DNA from: Xiphias gladius
Taxonomy: Eukaryota > Chordata > Actinopteri > Istiophoriformes > Xiphiidae
Direction: 5' to 3'
Length of the DNA: 64,000 nucleotides
Assembly: GCF_016859285.1 (NCBI RefSeq)
Contig: NC_053404.1
Coordinates: 23,404,788 to 23,468,787, forward strand
Shown: positions 12,425-32,274 of the stretch, piece after piece
Numbering within the stretch: position 1 is the stretch's first letter
Layout of the letters: each line of letters starts with the position of its first letter
Translations under genes and position numbers: made by a program
The notes under the pieces: model-generated
The model's input: only the letters and a program-made list of their open reading frames with translations
Databases searched by the model: none
Told to the model about the DNA's origin: nothing

Positions 12425-12995
12425 CACAGCTGTCAACATGAACACTGTGTATTTGTTTAAAAGATCACTGTCACTCTCCAAACTTCATTCATATTTTAGC
12501 AATTTTTGTGTTTCATGTCTCCACTTGAGCTAAAGGATCATATTCTCCTAAGAGGACAGAAAAAAAAGGAAGGACAAAGTCAGTGAATTCACTTAGCTTT
12601 GTTGCAGCGCCAGCAGGTTACCATGGTGACAGTGAGATGACTGTGACAGGATGCGGTGTCTTTTTAATGGACCACAAGTTGTGGACAAACCATCACCAGT
12701 CAGATTCAAGAGTTACTTATAACATAGCCACTGTACAGGGTGATTAGATCTCCATAGTATCGCTCAGTACAGAAAGTATATTAACATAATGAGAAGAATA
12801 AGTTTAGGGAAAACGAAAGTATGTAAAATTAGTCTTGTAACAGAAGAAAATGGTGGATCTGTCTATGTTCAATCTATGTTCAAATTGCTCAAATTCAGCA
12901 GGTCAATTTGAATCTAAAAGTTCAAGTGTGATCAAATGCAGATCTGAGCTAAAGATAATCAGTCCATCCTGAATGGACTTGATGGGAATTCTGTC
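12425..12995. other. Intergenic, no gene seen
   Basis: Sequence between the sycp2l poly(A) signal and the hAT insertion. I see no open frame or repeat of note. Confidence 0.6.
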
Positions 12996-13003
12996 CTCTC
13001 AGG

Positions 13004-16000
13004 CAGTGATGGGCAGTAGCGTCACTACAAGTAGTGGCGTTACTTGTTCAACTACATTTCTCAGTAGCTTGGTGGTAACGTCGCTGTTTTCTCTATCAAA
13101 TAGCTTTTATTGATCAAGTAGTTTGGTAGCAGCCACACAAGCTACATTTTCCCAAGCATTTCTGAAGCTCAGGCACAGCACATCTTTCTGCTGTGGTCTG
13201 AAATAAAACTAAGGATCAGTACATGATTACAGCACATAGTAGATATTCGTAGCCACAGAAGCATTTCCATATGACACTGACATCACGTATCAATCCTTGG
13301 GCTATGACAGGGCAGTAAGGGAATACAGACACACCAGCTGGACTTTACTTCAGGGGAACATGGCAGAGGGATCATGCAACGCCGAGGACGGAGAGGAATT
13401 GATCCAGAAGGTGTCGCCATGGCCATACCTTGACCAAACACATGACTTTAACTGAAACACCGGCGAAACATTACGTGTTCAGGCACTAACTGTGCAAACC
13501 CAAGAAAAAGCCGCTCTCAACTTCCAAGACATCCAACACTAATTTAAGAATACATGTTCAGGTATTTCCTGAATAAGCAAACACGACCATCTCCAACCAA
13601 GCTAATCAGTAGCAACTTGTCAACTGCCAACTATTAGCTAGCTACATTTTTTTCCTTAAATATAAAAAATTAAGAGAATAACTAAAAGTAGAATAGAGAC
13701 TAGAGATATACCCATTACCACAATATACTGTCGGCTGAGTGGTATACACTGTTAAAAAATGTAAATACACTACAGTATAGTGCACTGTACAGTAGTGCAC
13801 ATCAGGTGGATATTGATATGGCAGTAGAGTGCATGAGTATCCATGGATGTTAGACTTAAATGTATATTGATACTTGAATAGTACGATATTCAAAATTGTA
13901 GAATTTTATTTCTTTTTCCCCAATTCCCCATTCCACCCAATTAAAATGGCCTACATGGAAAAGGAACGTGAGCATGCCAAAAAGAAGAGCACAGCCCAGA
14001 ATGAGGAGGAACACCCTGTTCCCCTCACACAAGGCAGTGTAGCACAGTATTTCAGGCATGGTACTCCCACCGTAATCCAAGACCAATTCGACAAGTTGAT
14101 CCTTAACTTCTTCATTCAAGGGTTGCATCCACTTCATACTTTGGAGAAACCAGAGTCCAGGGATTTATTGAGAGATATTTTGCCCTGCAGACTTTGATGT
14201 CAAGGAGAACATTGGGAAGAATGCTGAGGATGAGTATTTATCAATGAAAGACACACTAAGACTTTGTCCAAACAGAACCACGTATGTATCAGAACTGATG
14301 TATGGTCATCAAACAACAGAAGCTTCCTTGGAGTGACTATCCACTGGATAAATCAATAAACCTTAAGCATCTGCCTTGGGACATCAGCCTGTTGCAGGAT
14401 CATAGGAAGCCACACGTACGATGTTTTGGGTGAGACATTGGAAGACGTACACAGAAAATTCAACATTAAAGACAAGGTGACCGTTACAACCACAGATAAT
14501 GGTTCAAAATTTGTGAAGGCTATCGGTGTCTTTGCAGAAGTTCAAAGAACTGTCAAGACAGAGAAGATTTTTAGGAGGAAGAGGGACACCCTGTCTTCAT
14601 AACTGTCACAGAAATGAAACCGAAGAAGACTACAGTTCTCCACCTCATCAGCAATGTGCCTGCCACACCCTCAACCCGGTTGCCACAACAGACATTGAGC
14701 TTTAACCCAGTCGGAGCCCTTTAAAAAATATCAAGATCAAGGATTGGCAATGCCAGGCACTGTGGAAGAAGCAATACAGGAGCACACAAGCTTCAGATAT
14801 CAAAAAAGACCAGCTAGGGTGCCAGCTGATAGTTCCAAGTCCAACAAGGTTGAACTCCACTTACCATGGAGGGCTTGAATACCTGTATCCTGACTGAAGA
14901 ACAAGACCTCCAGGAAACCTGTGTTCAAAGTGGCAGAACTCACCTTTATACAGGAGAATGTTCAGCTAAATGTTTCCTTTATTTTCATATGTACTCAAGT
15001 TAACTGGTGTTCATTTGCTGTAAACCATGTATCTGTCTGAATATCAATGCAACTACATAGTGTAGTAGTGTCCCAGGTTATTATCTGAACGTTAAACTAC
15101 TAATACTATCAGAAGGATTATTAAAATCATAATAATAATGATTACTTTTACTTTTCAATAATAATTTTTCCTTTTCTTTTTTCTGTCCATCTTTTTGGAT
15201 AGGGCGCCCCTGGCCAAGGCCCTTGGCTTATGACAGTCTGATATAATGGGCTACGCAGGAGTGTTGGTGCCAACAATCTCGATTCTCCTTGAGAAGATGG
15301 AGCAGATGAAGCGTGAGACCAGCCTACATCCCTGTAACCCACTGGCAGATGCCCTCATCAATGGGTTAGATCAGAGGTTTGGATACATTTTTCAAGATGG
15401 CAGGTTTCTCATTTCCTCTGCAGCTCACCCTGTGTTCAGATTGGCCTACATCCTCAGCGGAAAGATGTTTTGTCAAACCTGAAACCAGAAGTTAACCTGC
15501 TACAAACACAATCTCCAGATGATCACATGCAGACAGGTGGCGAGGACCCAAGTGATGACAGTGGTGAAGTAACTGGATACTTCCATCGCTGAGAACAACA
15601 GTTCTGAATGCAGGGGACAGCGCCTTGCAATCGACGGAAAGCAACCTTGCCAGTGCATTCCCAAACCTCCCGATGAACAAGATCTTCCTGGAGTACGACA
15701 CAGGAGTCCCTGCTCGTGCAGCTGCTCAATGAGTTTTTGATGTAGGAAAGGATATTTTCTGACCAAAGAGAAACCGTCATCCCGATCCAAATTTCGAAAA
15801 GCTCCCCTTGTGTTGTCAGGGTCCAGCCTGGCCACTTCGTCCTCAAGTGATATATGCAGTGGGTGAAACGTGATTCCATAGAAATAGATCGATATCTGTC
15901 TCACACAGACTCATGCACACATAAACAAACACAAAGGAACATCCACACACTCTTGATACCTCCATTTTGTTACAATGTGGAGCACATGTTTTTTTTTTGT

Positions 16001-16311
16001 TTTGTTTTGTTTTGTTTTTTATTGTTGCCTAACTGGTATTGGAGCGGTGAGAGTAACAATCGCGGGTTATTGTTTGATAAACAGTTGAACTGAACATTTC
16101 GTATCTTTTTGACTGACTGATATTGATCACTGAGTAGCACTGACTTAAAAAAAAAAGTAGCTTCTGATGTAGTAAACTCCTTTTGGCATGTTGGTGTAGC
16201 TTAGCTTGCTATAGTTTTCTGTGGGTAGCTTCAGTGTGGCGAAGCTTCATTTAATGTAGAGTAACTGGCAGCTTAGCTCGCTACACTTTCCAAGTAACTC
16301 ATCCAACACTG
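13004..16311 (+). mobile_element. hAT-superfamily DNA transposon, full length with target-site duplications
   Basis: The left end reads CAGTGATGGGCAGTAGC. The right end is its inverted counterpart, finishing CATCCAACACTG, giving imperfect terminal inverted repeats CAGTGATGG and CAGTGTTGG. The element is flanked by a perfect 8-bp duplication CTCTCAGG (12996-13003 and 16312-16319), the length typical of hAT insertion. Subterminal copies of AGTAGCTT and AGCTTAGCTNGCTA are seen at both ends. The transposase inside is broken, so the element is presumably immobile unless supplied in trans. It lies between sycp2l and gnal and interrupts no recognised exon. Confidence 0.92.
13940..15870 (+). pseudogene. 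Decayed hAT transposase (ZBED/Ac-like)
   Basis: Discontinuous reading frames match the order of a hAT transposase. The N-terminal part (13945-14190) has GSVAQYFRHGTPTV. A central part around 14290-14560 is broken by stops but still reads KVTVTTTDNGSNFVKA, the region around a catalytic Asp. CHTLNPVATTDIEL follows around 14650. A later frame at 15246-15480 contains MGYAGVLVPTISILLEKM and LINGLDQRFGYIFQD, as seen before the C-terminal dimerisation region. Several frame changes and in-frame stops show it is not functional. Its orientation matches the element's plus strand. Confidence 0.85.
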
Positions 16312-16319
16312 CTCTCAGG

Positions 16320-16990
16320 TTACATTCTGTCAGTCACGTCAGGTATCCTGAACAGAACCAGTTATAGAAAATTAATGGAGCAGAAATAACATATCGTATA
16401 TCTTCACTGTGAATCGTCCAAAACCAACTAAAAAGTGGTCTGTATTTAAAAAGGGGCTCAGTGTCCTGTAGTGAGAGTGAGGCCACAGGTCGTCTGAACA
16501 TCTACAGGTGTAGTTACACAGAATTTCTTCTGGCTTTTACTTTTCACCTGTAAATCCACTGTTTTCTTCTTTTTTTAAATGGAGACAGTAACTGAGTCAG
16601 AAACAGCCTGTGGAGGTGATGAGATAAACACAAATGTAAGCATTAGTAACATGTTGAAGGAAACACCACACAGCAATGCGGACATCGGCCCGGACAAGTT
16701 ATACCCGGAGGTTAAAGATTTCTTTTCTCAGTAGCAGCTTGTTGCAGCTTTAAATTTCCATCACCTGGATCAGGTTCTTTATCAGATCTAGCTACAGAAA
16801 ATGTGACCCTGCAAATGTCATTGGACGTCGGGAAATTAATCTTCATCCTGACTACGACGATGAGTACGATCAGAGTGTCAGTGTCAGCCTCACCTGACCT
16901 CTAACCTCCCGTCAGCTGGTCAAGAGTCAGTTCTGGTCCTGCAGAGTCCAGAGTCAAACCAGGAGTTTGTGCTTGTGGATCCAGCTGCTG
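16320..16990. other. Intergenic flank between the hAT element and the gnal leader
   Basis: No coding signal or repeat of note. It may contain part of the gnal promoter, but I see no clear core element. Confidence 0.5.
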
Positions 16991-17400
16991 GTTGTCAGGC
17001 AGCAAACTGACACTAGAGCAAAAAAAAGCAAAATCCCCCAAAGAAAAGACAGAGACGTCTAATGAGGCGCTATTAGAGACTGGGAGGGGAGAGGAGGGGG
17101 GAGCAGGGGGAGAGAGGGGGAGGGGGGTTGGAGACAGATGGGGGAGAGAGAGAGCAGCTCAGGTGTTTCTCTCCTCGCTGTTTAACAGAAGAAAGAAAAC
17201 CACCGGGAGAACTGGTTCTGTTTCTGGACTGGACCTGAGCTGGACTGCTCGAGGACAGACAGGCGATGCTGATTAATTGAGGAGCTGCTGTTACTGTTTT
17301 TCTTTTTTTCTTGTTGGACTTTGATGGAGGGGCAGAAAGACGGACTGATCAGGACCTGCTGAGACGTGACGGGTCGGTGATCACCAACAGCTCAACAGGT
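16990..17400 (+). promoter_or_regulatory. Candidate promoter or 5' leader exon of gnal, with a purine-rich (GGGA)n tract
   Basis: A strongly purine-rich tract (about 17080-17160) precedes GC-richer sequence ending in a good donor context, AACAG followed by GTCAGT at 17399-17404. No long gene-like frame is present. Position and orientation suit a noncoding first exon spliced to the ATG exon at 18523, which is preceded by an AG. This is inference from context only. Confidence 0.35.
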
Positions 17401-17404
17401 CAGT

Positions 17405-18522
17405 ACGACCAGGCTGCACTGGGACCAGCCGGTTGCATACTGGGTTTACTGGTGTCAGCAGTAGTGGTAGGATTAGCAGTACTGGGATGTCAAAATACAC
17501 TGTTATGAGTAAAATTCCAAGTTCTGTTCAAGTAAAACTGAAACAGTGTCGTCAACAAAATGTTTTACAGTTTGAAAAACTGATTGATTTTCTGATTTAA
17601 TCCAGATTCAACAGTAAACGTTGCTGTTTCTGGTTCAGATGTAACGTGTGAATTTCTTTTCTGTGGATTGATCGAGTCGTGTTGTCTTTCTTTGTTCTTT
17701 TCGCTTAATCTACTCATTTATTTTCCTTATTTTGTCTTTTCTTTTTGTCTCATCCCTTCTTTTTATACTCTTTCTTTTTCATTATTTCCTTTGTTTTTTC
17801 TCGTTTCTTTTATTTTTCTTTCTTGTCCTTTTCTTTTCCAGTGCGGATATTGTTGCACGATGTCAGTTATTACAATGTTCAGAAAAAGGTTATTTTAGGG
17901 GACTAAGTAACTTAAGATGATATAGCTGGGAGCGTTTGAAAAGCAAAAATAAATGTAGTTTCCTGGAATAAATTTTGCTTTCATAATTATACAGCATTCA
18001 AATGCATCTGGTGTTGTTCAATTTTCAATAATTAAGTTCAGTAGAATCAGGAGATTATTGTTAATATAGGCGACTTAAAGAGAAAGTTCTCGTTATGCAG
18101 ATTTGCTCCTTTCCGACTGTTGTCATTGGGTTAGCTATGTATATTTGTGTATATATGCATACTGTATGTATATAGGCTTCATGTGTCTGTATGTGACTGT
18201 ATGTGTATTTTAGAAAGTCGTACTACTGTTTTTATAGGCTAAACCACATAGTTTAAGTCTGACTGTAAACATCTTTTCTTATTTTAAAGGCTCTTCTCGG
18301 GACGGGCATTGGAAATCAGCAGTAGCTCTAAGTGCTGTGATCCACTGCATCGGATAATTGTCGTGCAATTCTCTGTTTACCGCCTCTTTCTCCATCAAAT
18401 GAGCCTGAAATGAAATGGTTTCAGTTGGTTTTATGCTGGTTTCGGTTGGTTGATTACTGGTTTCAATATGTTATCAACTGGTTTCAGTTGGTTATTTACT
18501 GGTTTTTGTGGTTCCAGTTGAG
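17405..18522 (+). other. Region between the leader and the first gnal coding exon
   Basis: Contains a pyrimidine-rich T/C tract at 17670-17840. Just before the ATG lies a degenerate minisatellite with copies of GGTTTCAGTTGGTT (18410-18500). No exon was recognised. The acceptor GTTGAG abuts the ATG. Confidence 0.5.
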
Positions 18523-27262
<8,740 letters not shown>

Positions 27263-29389
27263 TTGGCAACTGGGAGCTCACCTGGCTCTGCCGCCCTCTT
27301 GGACAGAGACAAGCAGCTGATCTAGAGTCTAATCCGATATCTAATCAATGCGGATAGCTGATCAATACTTATAGATCGTGACATATTTATACCTTTTATG
27401 ATCCGTTATATCACAGACATTTATCAAACGCTATCATCAGTTCAAATGGACTGTGATGGATTATTGATTAGGACAGATTGAAAGTACCTGTACCTTTTTT
27501 TTTTTTTTTTTTTGTACCTCTGCCTGATGCAAGGGATTGTGGGTAGTGTAGTTCTGATGTTGCAAGGGAGCACAGTATGTGGTTTAACTGCCGTTGCCAC
27601 AGCAACAGTCTGATATGGGAGGAGACGGAGTTTGGAAAAGTAGTTTAGGCTTTTAGAAAACCTAAAAAAAAAAAGGAATCGAAATATATTTTTTCATGTC
27701 TCTGAACTTAGAGTATATTATTATTCTTTTCCCTGAATGTTTCAGACTCTCATGTCAGTTCCTGTCCTTTCAAGAGTTAGCAGCTAGACTTGATCTAGGA
27801 AGATTTTTTAAATTTCTTCAAAATCAAACATCTAAGAAACTGAACACCTCCTTTCCTCATTGTAAAACAGTGATATTAAAGAGTTTTAATGTCAAAGTTT
27901 TGATTTGCTGTTACTCAGTTGAATGGACAATAGATCACTTACCCTAACAACAATCTTATACATATTTTTACAAACTTAGAATAATGAAGGTCCTTTAAGG
28001 TACAGTTTGTGATGAGCAGACGATAATGAAGCTCTGAAGCTGGTTTCTCTTCTGTGAATCCGTTTGTCACTGAAGGAAACCACATCTGACACTTCAAACT
28101 GCTGCTCTACTTAAATGAATGTAAAAAGATTTAAACATTTTCAACTGGTTAATCCATCCATTTTATGGCAGGTCGCATTAATTTAAATGATTATATCAAA
28201 TAATTAATTTTCTATACTGCTAGGAAACTGAAAGGATGGTGTTCATTTGCCAGTTTAAAGCACTTTTACCTTTTAAATCCTTTAAAATAGTCCAACCAGA
28301 TTTAAGTTAATTAAGGCCCTTTAAGTTTTTGAGCTGGCTTTAATGTTGGCCAGTTTTAAAGGGCTTTTCTTTCTTAAAGAACCTGCATATAATCTGTTGG
28401 CGGTGTCTTCAAAGTTTTGCTGATGATTGATTTATCCAACAATGATTTACTCAAGACTCGGTTAAAATACCTGTTTAAATAACCTTTCATTGGTAAATGA
28501 ATGCGATTTTAAGGTAAAAACATCACATTCACAGGGGTGTCCACACACTTTCGGACATTTATCATCAGACTGAGCAAAGTGTAAAGCTTTTAGAGAACGA
28601 GAATCAGGTCTTGGGTTTTCACAGACAAGGACTCGGTATTTAACAGTCAAGGGTCATAATATAAAGTGGAACTTGGCGATAAAAGATGTAAAACATACTG
28701 TATATTTGAAGGAAAAACAAAAAGAGGCAGTTTTCAGAGCAGGTAATTCTTTTGAACCAAGCGTCTGTGTTAATTCATGATGTTGATTTTTCTTCATCTT
28801 TTTGAAGAACAGCAGCAACCGAACGGATACACGTGCACCTCCAGCAAAGAGAGAAAACTAAGGTCATCACAGTGAATTTAAAAGATGTCTTTTGTCACAG
28901 GCGGTAGAGAGCTGAAGCCCTTCAGTGAGCTAAAGGGTTCACGACCAGGACTCTGGAGCCGATTGATCAGCTGAATAACCGATAAGTTAACTGTTTGAAA
29001 AGTTACTGGCAGCAATTTTGATAACTGATTAGTCATTTTTAAGAAAAAAGCCAAAAATTGGCTGGTTTCACCTTTTTCTCTGGCTGTGAACTCAACATGT
29101 TTGAGCTTCTGTTACTCAGTCAGAACACAACATTAGAAAATATTGTTTTTAGCTTCAGGGAATAAGTCAGACATGTTCACTGTTTTCTCGCAATTTATTT
29201 GTCGAACAAACACTCGGTTTTCTGTGTTAATTATTTGACAGAAAAATGACAAATATACACTAACACTTGTCACGTCTTAAATCCAGACTTTGACAGAGTC
29301 CCTCTATTAAGACCAGGACCACAGGTAGGAGGCCCTGCTGTAGCTCCAGCGGGGCATATTTCTGACTAATCGGTGATTAATCACATTAC
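27263..29389 (+). other. gnal 3' UTR and intergenic space before zbtb14
   Basis: After the TGA at 27260-27262 comes AT-rich sequence with a T homopolymer at 27497-27513. An ATTAAA at 27875-27880 is a possible poly(A) signal. No further gene or strong repeat was seen up to the zbtb14 CpG island. Confidence 0.5.
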
Positions 29390-30260
29390 GTAACAAAGCT
29401 GATGTGGAGGTAACGGGGGTCCGGGGCCCCTGGGGGAGTCCGGGGCCCCTGGGGGCCCCTGGGGGAGTCCGGGGGTAGCTGCCCAACTCGCCCGGTTGAT
29501 GATCCAGCCCCGCAGGTGACCATGACGCAGACAGGTGAGTATCCGAACAATCCGAGAGAGGGCCCGGTCCCCGGAGGAGGGCGCATGCGTGAGAGGTGTT
29601 GCGCCGTCGCGCTCAGAGGATGTTTGGCGCGCTGCCTGCGTGCTCCTGCAGTGTGTGCGTGCTGGCGCAAAGCGCGGCCTTCCGCTCGGTGCTCGTCCTC
29701 ATCAACAACAACAACAACCGGACAAAGTGTTTCCCGGCTCCCGGTGCGCTGACACACCCAGAGGGACACACTCACCCCGGGCCTCTGTGACGGTAAGAGC
29801 CCGCTCCCCCGGCCCCGCGCTCTCCCCGTCCCCCCGCTACGGCTCCGTTTCCGCGGGGATGTCTGCGCGCTCTCGAGCCGTTCATGGCCGCTCGAGCTCC
29901 GTCTCGTTCGTGTCGCCGAGGCCGCGGCGCCGCCGCTGCTCGCGTGCCTGTGTGTCGGTCCCGGGGACGGCGGAGCACGCGGCCCGCTCCCCGTCCGGCC
30001 GGAGATGGTGCCGATCAGCAGGTTTAACGGAGACAGTCTGTGTGGCGGACACTTACCGGATAAACGCCATTTTGTGTGAGACCGGAGCCGCGGGCCAGAC
30101 CGTCCGCCATTTAACAAAAACACGAAATTTCACCACAAACACCCAAATCCCGTTAAACACCGACAATTTTTGTGAACGTGAAGGTTATCAAACACCGCCG
30201 GTTATCGCCCAGTAAACACCGGCCGGCTGTAATTGTGTCCGGGAGGCCGGTTTATCCGCC
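29390..30260 (+). promoter_or_regulatory. zbtb14: CpG-island promoter and 5' leader of zbtb14
   Basis: Base composition changes abruptly to CpG-rich. An NRF1-like site, GGCGCATGCGTG, lies at about 29580. Two good donor contexts follow: GCAGACAG then GTGAGT at about 29535, and TGTGACG then GTAAGA at about 29793. Either could end a noncoding first exon spliced to the ATG exon at 32275. Long open frames on both strands here (for example 29535-30215 and 29386-30123) are the usual by-product of GC richness. Confidence 0.75.
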
Positions 30261-32274
30261 GGTAACGTTTACGTTGTTTAACGTTAAATTAGCATGTTAG
30301 CTCCCTTACGTGACAGGCTAATGTTAGCCTCACCAGTGAACACAGCTACCGTTACGCCGTCTGAAAAACAGTTTACACCGTTGTTCTCTCACTCACACGC
30401 TTTCTGGCTTACAGTTAAAACGGTTTGATCCGGATATGATCGCCGTTAAATGAACGTTAGCCTCGTAGTTGTTAGAGCATGAGCCTAGCCCGCTTCAGTC
30501 CGGTGTAAATTGGACTGTGGTCTGAGCAGAAACAGGACTTGGCGTCCGTTAACGGTCCGGGTCCAGGTTTATACCCGGTCTGTGGGGGTTGACAGATAAA
30601 ACGCGGTCGGTTCAGGTAAACAAAGTAACAAAATAATATTAATAAAATGACATCTGTAAGCTCGATGCTAACAGGTAGCCTTTCTGTTCCATCCGTTCAG
30701 CTAAAGGCATCATTAAGCGTGCACACGCTCCAGTGCGCGTGTCCGCGGTAGTAGAGGTACATGAACTATTCGAAGAGGACTGGATACCAGGGAGGGGGGG
30801 GGGGGTAATAGTCCGCCGTAGACTCTGAGCAATGCACCGACACCCTGCAGCTCACCTGCACGGATCCCAGGTTAACTCCCATATTTAAGAAGCATGAAAC
30901 CAGTGACACCCAGGCTGATCCTCAGGTAACACGTGTTGATATGATCCAGTGTGACTTCCACTTCCTGAGGACATCATGATCTCTGATGTCCCTCCAGAAT
31001 AAACTTCCAGAGGAAAAAGAGGCTGCAGAACTTCATTCAGAATCTTCATGTTTTTAAGTTTCCCTCAGTGTCACAGTGACCCAGTGACAGTTGTCTGTTC
31101 ATCCACGGCTACACTGCAACAGGAGCTGATCACAGCGGATTCAGCAGCTTCTAATGGGACAGTTTGACTGAATGGAAACACATATAGGATTTAAAAAAAA
31201 ACAAAAAACGAGGCTTGAGTTGTGGTTCACAGTGTAACTAACTGACTCCATGCTAACACTGTGTCCAGTTTACTAGGTCCAACTGTCTCAAACTAAATCC
31301 AATCCAACAATCCTGAAATAACTCCTCCTCCATGAAGGTCATGATGTTCACTTTGGGTTGATTCCACTGGAGGATCATTTTGGTGGACTGAGTTGAAGGG
31401 TGTTCTGTCATACTGACAGGTGTTTCTGTTACTTTGTCCAGTCCATTTATGGAGGGTGGAGTAAATAACTGAAACACCTCTTTGATTTCTTTTTTCTGAT
31501 TAATCAAGGACACCCTGATTGTTAAAGTGAAGTATTGTCTGATATTTGAAATATACAAGGGCAGAACAAGGATTGTTATGATGCATTCACTTGAAATTGG
31601 AATGACAGCTGGCAGCATTTGATTGGCTGTAACAGAAACCCGTCAGGTGACTGCAGCAGTATTTTTACATTAAGATGAATGCTGATTAATAATAACAGTA
31701 GTTTTGTGAGTTGCAGTGTCTTTCACATTGATAAAACATCAGAACACAAAGTTCAGCCCAAGACAGAAAGTTAAAATATCTTTGAATCATGAAGTACTGT
31801 GGTGTTAGCTCTAACCCTGTCATATGTTAACTAGTTCACACAACATTTTATTGTTTTATCAGTTAGTTTTGACTTTCCACTCAGAGTTACAGTCAGATGC
31901 TACAATAGACTGCTGTACTCTTCTGCGTGAAACCAATTAAAATGATGGGTAAATAAGAACAATGGAGTAGTGAGGGATTGATTCTGAGAAACATGCTGCT
32001 TTTTACAGCTGATGTGTCTGTTTCTACTTGTTATTAATGTGTTGTGATTGTTGGGAACTGATGTGCAGCTGTTTATTGACGCAGTAACTACTAGAGTACT
32101 TTGTGTTTAGGTGATGACAGTAGTCTCCAAACATTGACACAATAAACCCAAACTGTCCGCAGGTTTTACACCACTGAGACTGGGAGGATGTTTGGGGTCG
32201 GTTTGGTGGAACTGAGCCTTTAATTGGCTTGTAAACACCTGATGTTGCGTTACCTGAGTGTTTTCTGTGCACAG
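30261..32274 (+). other. First intron of zbtb14
   Basis: Contains a G homopolymer (30793-30805) and one copy of a three-copy dispersed repeat (about 30920-31180). The rest is AT-rich with no exon recognised. The acceptor TGTGCACAG directly precedes the ATG. Confidence 0.6.
30920..31180 (+). repeat. Dispersed repeat family, copy 1 of 3
   Basis: Contains TGATATGATCCAGTGTGACT, GAGGACATCATGATCTCTGA and TCACAGTGACCCAGTGACAG. Very similar copies lie at 42536-42790 (same strand) and 56905-57145 (opposite strand). Confidence 0.85.

Noticed and set aside
29386-30215. Long Arg/Ser/Pro-rich frames on both strands of the CpG island
   Set aside because: GC-rich sequence has few stops. No recognisable domain, and the position fits a noncoding leader.
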